NCBI GenBank assembly: GCA_964427875.1
Contig: CAYRVX010000016.1
Span: 14,757-78,756 of the forward strand
Source: CAYRVX01 sp964427875
GTDB taxonomy: Bacteria > Planctomycetota > Phycisphaerae > SM23-33
Direction: 5' to 3'
Length of the DNA: 64,000 nt
Under the pieces are notes generated by a model. It was not told the DNA's origin. It searched no databases and was given only the letters and a program-made list of their open reading frames with translations. Of this stretch, positions 27,001 through 35,270 are shown piece by piece. How positions within the stretch are numbered: position 1 is the stretch's first letter; each line of letters opens with the position of its first letter. Made by a program: the position numbers and the translations under genes.

Positions 27001-27696
27001 GTCGGCCAGGCGGCGGAGGTACTCCGGGCCCTTGGCGTACCTGGGGCCGAACGTGGCGATCATGTCTTCGACGGCGCGGCGCACGGCCGGTAGGCTCGGG
27101 GCCTCCGGGACGGGCGGCAGGGGCGGCGCGGGCTTCCGGGCGCGAGGCGGCCGCGGGCGACGCTTCTTCGCCGCCGCCTTCGGGGCCTCGTCGGACCGGG
27201 AGAAGTAGTACCGGCACTTGCCCCGCAGGTTCCATATCTTCACCAGCAGGTGATTGACGCCCTTGCGGAGCTCCAGGCGGGCCCTGCCGCCGCCGGCGAG
27301 TCGGCGGAACGACTCCTTACCGGAGAGGACCTTCCGGCCGTTGAGCCACGCAGTGATCCCGTCGTCGCCTCCCATCCGGACCGTGATGCTCGCGGCCTCG
27401 CCGGCCTTGATGACCCGATACAGGTAAACTGCCGCTCCGTCCGGGCAGGAGAGGTCGTGTATACTGCCGTCGGCATCACGGCGCCGCTTCCATCGAAGCT
27501 GGCCGCAGCCTCCGGCCAGGTCGACTTCCTTCTCCGGGCCGAAGGCGTGCTCGAATGCATCGCCGCCTTTCCGGCGGAACGGGCCGATCTGGTGCCACGG
27601 ACCGAACCGGAGCTTCGTGGATTCCTCGGCCTTGGCGGCGAGAGCCGCCGGGAAGAGCACACCCAGCAGAGCAAACACGCGCGTTGCACGCGACAT
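24007..27696 (-). CDS. Secreted fusion: HzsA-like propeller, two CxxCH sites and a formylglycine-enzyme-like domain
   Basis: A 1229-residue exported protein (signal peptide about 1-22). A PA14-like or beta-sandwich N-terminus contains GVNHLLVKIWNLRGKCRYY. The middle has propeller-type blades (QLYRMDLDTKKIRQITFEQD, MMPDGRVLYLRWEY, SGRLVIFDTAKG) resembling HzsA-like planctomycetal proteins. CVGCH near residue 725 and CLACH near 775 are covalent haem sites. From about 970 a formylglycine-enzyme fold follows (LIPAGEFIMGDADG, LPTEARWEYACRAG, DMHGNAAEW, VVRGGSWRD). In GGSWRDRPQRCR the first active-site Cys of true FGE is Asp, so sulfatase activation is unlikely. Start at ATG 27696 rather than 27726. 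Confidence 0.82.
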   Translation of the reverse strand: MSRATRVFALLGVLFPAALAAKAEESTKLRFGPWHQIGPFRRKGGDAFEHAFGPEKEVDLAGGCGQLRWKRRRDADGSIHDLSCPDGAAVYLYRVIKAGEAASITVRMGGDDGITAWLNGRKVLSGKESFRRLAGGGRARLELRKGVNHLLVKIWNLRGKCRYYFSRSDEAPKAAAKKRRPRPPRARKPAPPLPPVPEAPSLPAVRRAVEDMIATFGPRYAKGPEYLRRLADLEKAAAKDELAGLAREALLANPLLDFDKLLVLKRNFGDQARRVMSSALGTPKLNSHCNSSIPHPESGWDNELVILSDLRGAGRIELLYKPGGGRIMVDPDLHFDADRLMFSMISEHGNWGVFEIGVPGKGPRRLTPDHEDVEFYDSCYGPDGQIYFACNAAMQGLPCERGKRPVVQLYRMDLDTKKIRQITFEQDSDWCPTMMPDGRVLYLRWEYSDTPHYFSRILMTMNPDGTSQMEHYGSNSYWPNGVFNARPIPGEPTRVIGVVGGHHGISRSGRLVIFDTAKGRHESNGVVQEIPRSGHPVRPIIRDRLVDGVWPQFIYPYPLSAKYHLVSMKRAAGSLWGLYLVDVFDNATLIKEMEGSALLEAQPLRKRPRPRVIPDRVDLARKDALVYLVDVHAGRGLAGIPRGKVEKLRLLAYHFGYNFSANHDFVGIESSWDVKRVLGTVPVEKDGSAYFRVPANVPISIQPLDENGRALQLMRSWMVGMPGETVSCVGCHERQNDSPPVRQGIALSKPPAEIAPFFGPARGFSFRREVQPVLDEYCLACHGGDNKLLPDFSDGGGDGFSTAYRSLQLYVRRPGPEGDYHLTTPMEYHAGTSELIQMLEKGHKNVQLDEEAWQRLCAWIDLNAPYYGTWSEHAELREYHGADQRKRRREFAKLYAGLDADPEADADLPRPKPSPIVPKLLVPWPAREIKLPGWPFDAAEAARRQAAALRATSGQEAKAARKTIDLGKGVTMDLVLIPAGEFIMGDADGHLDERPRTKVGIDRPFWIGALEVTNAQFRLFDPAHESKYIDIAGKDQSSRGFPANLPEQPVIRVSWKEAMAFCRWLSRKTGKTVALPTEARWEYACRAGSDTAVSWGGLDGDFSRHANVADASAYASRGKGKRGGLTPFPAERRFNDRQPVVCKVGGYSPNAWGLRDMHGNAAEWTGSVYRPYPYSDSDGRNDPDAAGRRVVRGGSWRDRPQRCRSAFRLAYEPYQKVVNVGFRVVMECE

Positions 27697-27786
27697 ACAG
27701 CACCTTTCCGCGCCAACTGACGTCATGTATCGTCTCGCATCCGGCGGCGATACACGTTCAACTCCACCGTCTGCCGGCAGTCTCGT

Positions 27787-27792
27787 TATAAT
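27787..27792 (+). promoter_or_regulatory. Candidate -10 box before the double hydrolase
   Basis: Perfect TATAAT followed by ACGCGGGC, 80 bases upstream of ATG 27873. No clear -35 at 16-18 bases. Confidence 0.35.
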
Positions 27793-27872
27793 ACGCGGGC
27801 GGCCGCGATCGTTCGCGGCGATTTCCGCGACCGGACCCGCAGATCAGAGTATGGACAATGGGAGAAGGAATC

Positions 27873-29894
27873 ATGCAGTGGCAGGATGCGGCGGCTGTGG
27901 GGTTTATCGTGACGCTGGCGTTGTGTCGCCTTGCGGCGGGTCAGGCGTATTGCCCACCCGACCGAGGCCAGGGCGGCGATGAGATGATCCAGGCGTACCT
28001 GGCGCAGGAAACGGCGGAGATCCACGAGGCCTTCCTGCGGGACGTCAAGGCGCTGGAAGACTGGCAGAAGCTCTCCGCGAAGTACAGGCAGGAGTACTTC
28101 CACATGTTGGGCCTCTGGCCCATGCCGCCCAAGACGCCGCTGAAGGCCGCGGTCACCGGCACGCTTCCGGGCGAGGGCTACGTCGTGGACATGCTCCATT
28201 ATCAAAGCCGGCCGAGATTGTATGTCACCGGCAATCTCTACCGGCCGGCGAAGGTGCGGAAGGGCGAGCGTCTGCCCGCGGTGTTCTACGTCTGCGGGCA
28301 CTCCTACTGCGGGCGCAACGGAAACAAGACGGCCTACCAGTCCCACGGCATCTGGTTCGCGCGGCACGGGTACGTCTGCCTGGTCGTCGACTCGCTCCAG
28401 CTCGGCGAGATCGCGGCCATCCATCACGGGACCTATCGCGAAGGCCGCTGGTGGTGGCACTCGAGGGGATACACGCCGGCGGGCGTGGAGTGCATCAACG
28501 GCATTCGCGGCATCGACTATCTGATCAGCCGACCGGACGTCGACGGCGAGCGAATCGCCGTGACGGGCATCTCCGGCGGCGGGGCGGCCAGCTTCTGGAT
28601 CGCCGCGGCGGACGAGCGGGTCAAGGTGGCCGTGCCCGTCAGCGGGATGGCCGACCTGCCCTCCTACGTGCCCAACCGCGTGATCAACGGCCACTGCGAC
28701 TGCATGTTCCTCTACAACACGTTCCAGTGGCCGTGGACGCGCATCGCCGCGCTCGTCGCGCCGCGGGCGCTGCTGTTCACCAACAGCGACCGCGACCGCA
28801 TCTTCCCCATGGACGCCAATCGGCGGGTGATCAGCCGCCTCGAAGACGTCTACAAGCTGCACGCCGCCGGCGACTTCGTGGACGCCTTCGTCAGCGCCGG
28901 CGGCCACGCCTACCGCAAGGACATCCGCCGGGCGGCCTATCGGTTCATCAACACGCACCTCAAGAACGACGCCCGCGTGGTGACCGACAGCGAGGTGGAC
29001 CTCATCACGGGCCCGCGCAAGCAGAGGAAGCACCCGATCGACCCGGCCAGGCTCCGCGTCTTCCCGAAGGACTCCGACATCCCCAAGGACGAGCTGAACA
29101 CGACGATCGACCGGCACTTCGTGCCGCAGGCACAGGTGGCCCCGCCGCGGAAGGGCCGCTTCAAGGCTTGGAAGACCAGGCTCCTGGCCGAGCTTCGGCG
29201 CGTCACGTTCGGCTGCTTCCCCGAGCGGATTCCCCCGGCGAAGCCCGTCAAGGAAGGCGCGGCCGGCGAGTGGCTCATCGCGACGGAGCCGGGCATCCGG
29301 ATTCCCCTCCGCCGCGCCGCCGGGGTCAAGGCGAAGGAGGCCGCCAAGCGCGTGCTCCTGGTCGTTCGCGGCAGCGGCTCGAAGGACGAAGTTCCCCGCT
29401 GGGTTCGCGCGATCGCCGAGGCCGGCGAGACGGTGTACCTCTGTGCCCCGCGCGGCGTCGGACCCACGCGCTGGACGCGCAAGAACCCGCCAAATTACGT
29501 CGAGCGATCCCACGTCCTGCTCGGCAGGACGGCCGATACCGGGCGCGTGTGGGACGTCGCCGCGGCCGCCCGACATCTGCATGCCAAGCATGGGGGCAAG
29601 GCGGCGGTCCACGTGCTCGGCGAGGGCGCCGCCGGCGTCCTGGCGGCCTACGCGGCCCTGTGGGAACCGGACGTCGCCGGTGCGATCCTGAAGGACCCGC
29701 CGATGGACCACATGCTCGACGAGGCGCCCCAGTTCCTGAACGTCCTGCGTGTGTGCAACGTCCCCGACGTGCTGGGCATGCTCGCCCCGCGCCCGCTGAC
29801 CGTCCACGGCGGCGATGGGGAGGCGATGAAGAAGGTGGCCGCGATCTACGCCTCCGCCGGCGAGCCGGCGACGTTCGTCCAGAAATCCAAGTGA
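27873..29894 (+). CDS. Exported alpha/beta hydrolase with a second hydrolase-like half (acetyl-esterase type)
   Basis: A 673-residue exported protein with a signal peptide ending near CRLAAGQ. The first half is a complete alpha/beta hydrolase of the acetyl xylan esterase or dienelactone hydrolase kind: AVFYVCGHSYCGRNG for the oxyanion loop, VTGISGGGAASFW for the nucleophile, FTNSDRDRIFP for the acid and SAGGHAYRKD for the histidine. The second half repeats the fold less well (VHVLGEGAAGVLAAYAALW, where GEGAAG lacks the serine), so it is likely structural. ATG 27873 has GGAGAAGGA upstream. Probable role: removal of ester groups from plant or algal polysaccharides. Confidence 0.78.
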   Translation: MQWQDAAAVGFIVTLALCRLAAGQAYCPPDRGQGGDEMIQAYLAQETAEIHEAFLRDVKALEDWQKLSAKYRQEYFHMLGLWPMPPKTPLKAAVTGTLPGEGYVVDMLHYQSRPRLYVTGNLYRPAKVRKGERLPAVFYVCGHSYCGRNGNKTAYQSHGIWFARHGYVCLVVDSLQLGEIAAIHHGTYREGRWWWHSRGYTPAGVECINGIRGIDYLISRPDVDGERIAVTGISGGGAASFWIAAADERVKVAVPVSGMADLPSYVPNRVINGHCDCMFLYNTFQWPWTRIAALVAPRALLFTNSDRDRIFPMDANRRVISRLEDVYKLHAAGDFVDAFVSAGGHAYRKDIRRAAYRFINTHLKNDARVVTDSEVDLITGPRKQRKHPIDPARLRVFPKDSDIPKDELNTTIDRHFVPQAQVAPPRKGRFKAWKTRLLAELRRVTFGCFPERIPPAKPVKEGAAGEWLIATEPGIRIPLRRAAGVKAKEAAKRVLLVVRGSGSKDEVPRWVRAIAEAGETVYLCAPRGVGPTRWTRKNPPNYVERSHVLLGRTADTGRVWDVAAAARHLHAKHGGKAAVHVLGEGAAGVLAAYAALWEPDVAGAILKDPPMDHMLDEAPQFLNVLRVCNVPDVLGMLAPRPLTVHGGDGEAMKKVAAIYASAGEPATFVQKSK

Positions 29895-29905
29895 CGAACA
29901 ACACC

Positions 29906-29920
29906 GCGGCGACACGCCGC
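29906..29920. repeat. GCGGCG-ACA-CGCCGC palindrome
   Basis: A 6-base perfect stem with loop ACA, just past the stop of the hydrolase at 29894. The same palindrome recurs at 33522-33536 and, inverted, at 33607-33621. Confidence 0.6.
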
Positions 29921-30019
29921 ACGCAGGCCCTCACCTCGCCTTGCACGGGGCGCACCGCGGGGATATCATCCAATCAGGACAACCGGCGAAAACGGGCTCC
30001 TTCGCGCAGCGAGGCGATC

Positions 30020-31108
<1,089 letters not shown>

Positions 31109-31117
31109 CGGCACCGC

Positions 31118-32134
31118 TCAATCGCGCTGCGTCCCTTCGCTCCTCAGCGGGCCGATGTACTTCCGCGCGATCACGACGTTGTCGACGTAGACCTTGATCG
31201 GTCTGGCGCGGCCGTATTCCTTCGGCAGGCCGTGGTAGTAGGTCTCCAGCGAGAAGAACGTGATTCGCAACTGGGGCACCCGGCGAAAGCGAACGCCTTC
31301 CTTGCGGATCGATAACTGGCCGTCGATCCATAGCTCCTCGACGCCGTCGGCGACGGCGGGGTCGGCCTTGGCGGGGTCAACCGAGTTCAGCTTCATGTGG
31401 CGCTCGATGCAGTACCACTTCCCCACGTCGATCGGCGCCGGCTTCTGCACGGGGTAGCTCTCGCCCCATTGGCTCTTCTTGTCCAGGTGGTAGCTGTAGA
31501 ACCCCATTTCGAGCTGTTTGCCTCCCCGCTTGCCGCGGGGCTGGACGCCGGAGAAGAAATACCCCCGCGAGGACACGTCACGGATGGCGGCCATCCCGAC
31601 CCAGGCGGCGTTCCTTCGGGTGACGTCGCGGCCGCCGAGGTTGGCGCCGTGGTTGCGGACGGCGCGGTAGTCCTCGTCGAACTTCATGTAATACCTTATG
31701 TACAGCTCGTCGTAGCCGTTTCCCAGGCCCTCCCGGGCGTGGTTGTAGTTGCCGAGCTTCCGCCACACGCCGCCGGTCTGCGAGCCGGTCCCCTCGGTCC
31801 AGCAGGCGATCTCGAGCACGTTCCGGCCGGGCCCCGGCGTGCGGGCGACGGTGACCTTCCCCGGCACCACGGACGTCCGACTGGTCTTTCGCTGTCGGAT
31901 CCCCCACGTGCCTTGAGGCGGCTTCTCGCCGCCGGGCCACGACTCGAAGTCGTCGGCGAAGACGACGCCGGCGTCCTTGGCGATGCCGCGGTCTGCGGCG
32001 TACTTGGCGGCGATCCCCGCGGCCCGGGAAGCGCCCGCGGGCCCCGGCTGCCCGGCGGCCGCACTCGCGGCGAGGAGGCACGCGCCGAGCAACGGGAGCG
32101 TCCGATCCAACGAGTCCATCACCAGCCTTGCCAT
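31118..32134 (-). CDS. Secreted concanavalin-like glucanase or lyase-type protein
   Basis: A 338-residue exported protein with signal peptide (about 7-28, LLGACLLAASAAAGQ). The body is beta-rich with ELYIRYYMKFDEDYRAV, GANLGGRD, WVGMAAIRD and YVDNVVIARKYIGP, the pattern of jelly-roll polysaccharide-binding or lyase proteins similar to PL14-like proteins. I cannot name the catalytic residues. ATG 32134 is preceded by AAAGGAGC. It is convergent with the CpaF gene and 45 bases downstream of the propeller gene, so it may belong to the same minus-strand unit. Confidence 0.65.
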   Translation of the reverse strand: MARLVMDSLDRTLPLLGACLLAASAAAGQPGPAGASRAAGIAAKYAADRGIAKDAGVVFADDFESWPGGEKPPQGTWGIRQRKTSRTSVVPGKVTVARTPGPGRNVLEIACWTEGTGSQTGGVWRKLGNYNHAREGLGNGYDELYIRYYMKFDEDYRAVRNHGANLGGRDVTRRNAAWVGMAAIRDVSSRGYFFSGVQPRGKRGGKQLEMGFYSYHLDKKSQWGESYPVQKPAPIDVGKWYCIERHMKLNSVDPAKADPAVADGVEELWIDGQLSIRKEGVRFRRVPQLRITFFSLETYYHGLPKEYGRARPIKVYVDNVVIARKYIGPLRSEGTQRD

Positions 32135-32179
32135 GGTTTCTGCTCCTTTCTCTGCCTGTCGTCAGCGTCCTGCCGGGCG

Positions 32180-33472
32180 TCAGGGCGCTCCTCTGGGGGG
32201 CCGGACATCGAGGGACAAGACCGTGCCCCTGTGGTTCCGGCAGTAGATCCGGCCGCGACAGAGGACCGGCGGCGACCAGCAGGTCCCATCGAGTACCTTC
32301 GCGCGGGCGAGCTCGACGTAGCGGTCGGGGTCGGCCTCGGCGATCACCAGCTCGCCCTTCTCGCACTGCACGATGAGGCGGCCGCCGGCGAGTGTGACGC
32401 CTCCCTTGCCCGTGCCGCCCTGGTCCCACTTTACCTTGCCCGTGCGGAAGTCCACGCATCGCAGCGAGGAGTTCTTCGAGACGTGGTCGGTGCTGTGGAT
32501 GCCGTACAGATACCCGCTGCACAGGACCGGGGCGTTGAAGTAGTTGTTCATGCGGTCGTTCTCCCAGATGACCTTCGCCGCGTTGCCGTCGACCTCGAGC
32601 AGCGTGCACCACCGCTTCTTCTCCGAGGCCGAGATGAAGACCTTGGTGCCGCTCACCAGAGGCGTGGTTGCGCTGCTCTGCGGGCCGGCCTTCCACGGAT
32701 GACTCCAGAGCTGCTTTCCGGTAAGGGCGTCGAGCCCGAACGCCGCGCCGGGCGCCAGGATCGTCACAGCCATCCTGCCGCCTGCCTGATAGGCTACCGG
32801 CGAGGAATAGCCCGCATGGCCGCGCCCGGCCTTCCAGACGACCGCGCCGGTCTTCTTGTTCAGTGCGGCCATCGATGGCCCGGGGTGGCCGATGTGCAGG
32901 ATCAGCAGCTCGCCAACGACCACCGGCGTGGACGAGTAGCCGTAGTAGGGCGCCTTGGGCTTCAGGGCCGTCACAATGTTCCTGCCCCAGATCACCTTGC
33001 CGGAGGAGGCATCCAGGCAGAACAGGTGCCCGAACTTGCTCAGCGTGTAGACTCGGCCGTCATCGACCGTCGGCGTGACGAACGGACCGTAGTACGATCC
33101 CTTCGTGCAGCGGTAGGAGTGGTCCCAGATCACCTCGCCCGTGTGGGCATTGAGGCACCAGACGTGGTCGAAGCCGGGCTCCTTCCCCATGCCGGGCGAC
33201 TTGACCCCTTGCTCTCTGAGGAACCCCATCGTGTAGAGCTTCTCGCCGACGACAGCAAACCCGGAGAACCCCTCGCCGACCTTCGCCTTCCAAAGCACCT
33301 TCGGGCCGGAGGCCGGCCACTTGGCGAGCCAGTCCGTCTCGGCTGAAGCCCCGTCGCGCCTGGGCCCGCGCCATTGCGGCCAATCCCCCGGCGGAGTCTC
33401 GGCCCAACAGAAGCGGCCTGGTGCGGTGCAGGCCGTCAGGACCGCAATGCTCGCGACCACTGTCTTCCTCAT
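32180..33472 (-). CDS. Exported PQQ-binding-like beta-propeller repeat protein
   Basis: A 430-residue exported protein with signal peptide MRKTVVASIAVLTA. It starts with the planctomycetal PQQ-like signature WPQWRGPRRDGASAETDW and repeats blades such as VWCLNAHTGEVIWDH, LFCLDASSGKVIWG, MAALNKKTGAVVWK and FGLDALTGKQLWSHPWK, at least seven in total. These propellers bind PQQ-like cofactors or act as structural and ligand-binding platforms; no dehydrogenase domain is present. ATG 33472 has GGAG at a suitable distance; the longer upstream frame is not needed. It lies next to an inverted repeat element. Confidence 0.85.
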   Translation of the reverse strand: MRKTVVASIAVLTACTAPGRFCWAETPPGDWPQWRGPRRDGASAETDWLAKWPASGPKVLWKAKVGEGFSGFAVVGEKLYTMGFLREQGVKSPGMGKEPGFDHVWCLNAHTGEVIWDHSYRCTKGSYYGPFVTPTVDDGRVYTLSKFGHLFCLDASSGKVIWGRNIVTALKPKAPYYGYSSTPVVVGELLILHIGHPGPSMAALNKKTGAVVWKAGRGHAGYSSPVAYQAGGRMAVTILAPGAAFGLDALTGKQLWSHPWKAGPQSSATTPLVSGTKVFISASEKKRWCTLLEVDGNAAKVIWENDRMNNYFNAPVLCSGYLYGIHSTDHVSKNSSLRCVDFRTGKVKWDQGGTGKGGVTLAGGRLIVQCEKGELVIAEADPDRYVELARAKVLDGTCWSPPVLCRGRIYCRNHRGTVLSLDVRPPRGAP

Positions 33473-33516
33473 CGCCGTTCTCCTTGCCCGCTGCGCATCT
33501 GGCGCGGTCTGAAACT

Positions 33517-33626
33517 GCACCGCGGCGACACGCCGCGGCTCCGCCATTGGCGAGCGAGACCGCCTGGTGTCGACCCGCCGCGCCGTCATGGCATTCGGGC
33601 GGAGCGGCGGCGTGTCGCCGCCGTGC
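33517..33626. repeat. Inverted-repeat element with 29-base ends
   Basis: Bases 33517-33545 and 33598-33626 are inverted copies with only two mismatches, each containing the GCGGCGACACGCCGC palindrome. A 52-base core separates them. The right end lies in the last codons of the kinase at 33586, so the element supplies that protein's C-terminal tail. Confidence 0.7.
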
Positions 33627-35157
33627 CGTTTCGGCCGTCAACCGCGTGCGCCTTCTCGCCCGCGCAAATCGCGCGCAGCGACTCCGACACGTCCGCCGTC
33701 GCGGGGAAGAGCTTGGCATACACCTCTTCATACAGGCGATTGCAGAGGCAGGCGCGCGCGCGGTCGGGCAGGAGGCTCTTTCGCAGGCGGCACAGCTTCG
33801 CCCCGCCGCGGCGGGCGTCCCTGAACATGCCCACGCCCACGCCCGCCAGGATGGCCGCACCGAGCGCCGTCGGCTCGCCCTCGGCGAGAAGATCCACCCG
33901 GGCGCCGGTCACGTCGGCGAGCATTTGCGGCCAGTGGCGGCTGCGCGCCCCCCCGCCGCCGGCGCGAATCCGCCGCCGGACGCGCCGAGGGAACATCGCC
34001 CGCAACTCACACACCAGACGCCGCAGCTCGAACGACACCCCCTCCAGCAGGCTGCGGTAGAAGTGGCCGGCCGTGTGATGGTTGGACCAGCCCAGCGTTA
34101 CGCCGCGGACGTCGGGCAGCGTCCGGGGGAACCGCACGCCCCACCAGTTGGGCAGCGTGACGAGCCCCTCGCAGCCGAGCGGGATGCGGGCGATCGTCCG
34201 GTCCCACCCGGCCTCGGTGCCGCCGAACCGCTCGATGAACCACCGCAGCAGGTACGTGCCGGCCTGGAGGACGCTCTCGAGGAGGTAGCCGCCCGAGGCG
34301 GCGATCAGCGTGCGGAACAGCGGCGAGATCGGCGCCTCGGGGCAGGAGAGCCCCAGGACGATGCTCGTGCCGAGCGACAGGCTGAGCTCGTAGCTGCCCG
34401 CGGCGTTCATGCCGACGTTGAAGACCTGTCCGTCGCCCCCGGCGGCCACCACCGGCAGGCCCTCGGGCAGGTTCGTCTGTCTCGCCGCCGATCGCGACAG
34501 GCCGCCGATGACCTCCCCCGGCTCGACGATCTCGGGAAGCTGTCTGCGCTTGAGGCCCACGAAGGCCAGGTGGTCGTCGATCCAGTCACGGCTCTTCAGG
34601 CCGATCAGCCCGCACGTGTCGGTGCCGGCGACGCACGTGGCCCAGCGGCCGGTGAGCCTGCCGGCCAGGTAGCCGCCCACGTCCATCCACCGGCTGGCCG
34701 AGGCGAGCCGCCGCGGCTCGTGGCGGCGAAGCCACAGCAGCCTCGCCAGCGCCGAGGTGACGTCCAGCGGCTTGCCGGTGCGGCGGTGGTAGCTCTCCGG
34801 TGCGATCTCGCGGGCGAGATGCCGGACCTCGGCGTCCGAGCGGACGTCGAGCCAGAGGATTCCCGGCCGCAGCGGCCGGCCCGAGGAGTCCAGAAGCGTG
34901 AACGTCTCGCGCTGGTAGGCCACGCCGACGGCGGCGATCCTCGCGGGCCGGACGCGCCGCAGCGCCTGCCGGATGGCCGTCCGCGTGGAGGCCCACCAGC
35001 TCCGCGGGTCCTGCTCGGCCCAGCCCGGCCGGGGCGTTCGCACGGCGTTCGGCGCCGAGGCCCTCGCCAGGCGCCGCCCCGAGGCGGACCACACGCAGAC
35101 GGTGGTCGACTGCGTGCCGCTGTCGATCCCCATGAGGCAGTTCGCCTGTCCCGCCAT
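33586..35157 (-). CDS. FGGY-family carbohydrate kinase
   Basis: Cytoplasmic kinase of 523 residues that phosphorylates a sugar or sugar alcohol. GIDSGTQSTTVCVW is the N-terminal phosphate loop; WLDVRSDAEV and WMDVGGYLAGRLTG fit the xylulokinase group; AAGGDGQVFNVGMN and LSLGTSIVLG are the adenosine-side segments; SLLEGVSFELRRL and RAGGGGARSRHWPQ close the C-terminal domain. ATG 35157 has TGAGGAGC upstream. The last residues (TAATRRRSARMP) come from an inserted repeat. Beside GH95 fucosidase a role with fuculose is possible, but the sugar is not readable. Confidence 0.88.
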   Translation of the reverse strand: MAGQANCLMGIDSGTQSTTVCVWSASGRRLARASAPNAVRTPRPGWAEQDPRSWWASTRTAIRQALRRVRPARIAAVGVAYQRETFTLLDSSGRPLRPGILWLDVRSDAEVRHLAREIAPESYHRRTGKPLDVTSALARLLWLRRHEPRRLASASRWMDVGGYLAGRLTGRWATCVAGTDTCGLIGLKSRDWIDDHLAFVGLKRRQLPEIVEPGEVIGGLSRSAARQTNLPEGLPVVAAGGDGQVFNVGMNAAGSYELSLSLGTSIVLGLSCPEAPISPLFRTLIAASGGYLLESVLQAGTYLLRWFIERFGGTEAGWDRTIARIPLGCEGLVTLPNWWGVRFPRTLPDVRGVTLGWSNHHTAGHFYRSLLEGVSFELRRLVCELRAMFPRRVRRRIRAGGGGARSRHWPQMLADVTGARVDLLAEGEPTALGAAILAGVGVGMFRDARRGGAKLCRLRKSLLPDRARACLCNRLYEEVYAKLFPATADVSESLRAICAGEKAHAVDGRNGTAATRRRSARMP

Positions 35158-35178
35158 GAATGCTCCTCAGGCGCCACG

Positions 35179-35238
35179 GCGTTTAGCGGGCGACGGCGCG
35201 TCGCCCGGAGGGCGGGCCTCCGGCCCGCCGCTAAACGC
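35179..35238. repeat. Cruciform-forming repeat (outer stem with two inner hairpins)
   Basis: Outer arms GCGTTTAGCGG and CCGCTAAACGC (11 bases, perfect) enclose GCGACG-GCG-CGTCGC (35190-35204) and GGCGGGCC-TCC-GGCCCGCC (35211-35229). It sits between GH95 and the kinase. Its first half is also present at 9430. Confidence 0.7.
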
Positions 35239-35270
35239 AAGAACTCGATCGCGCACGCTCGTGGAGCACG

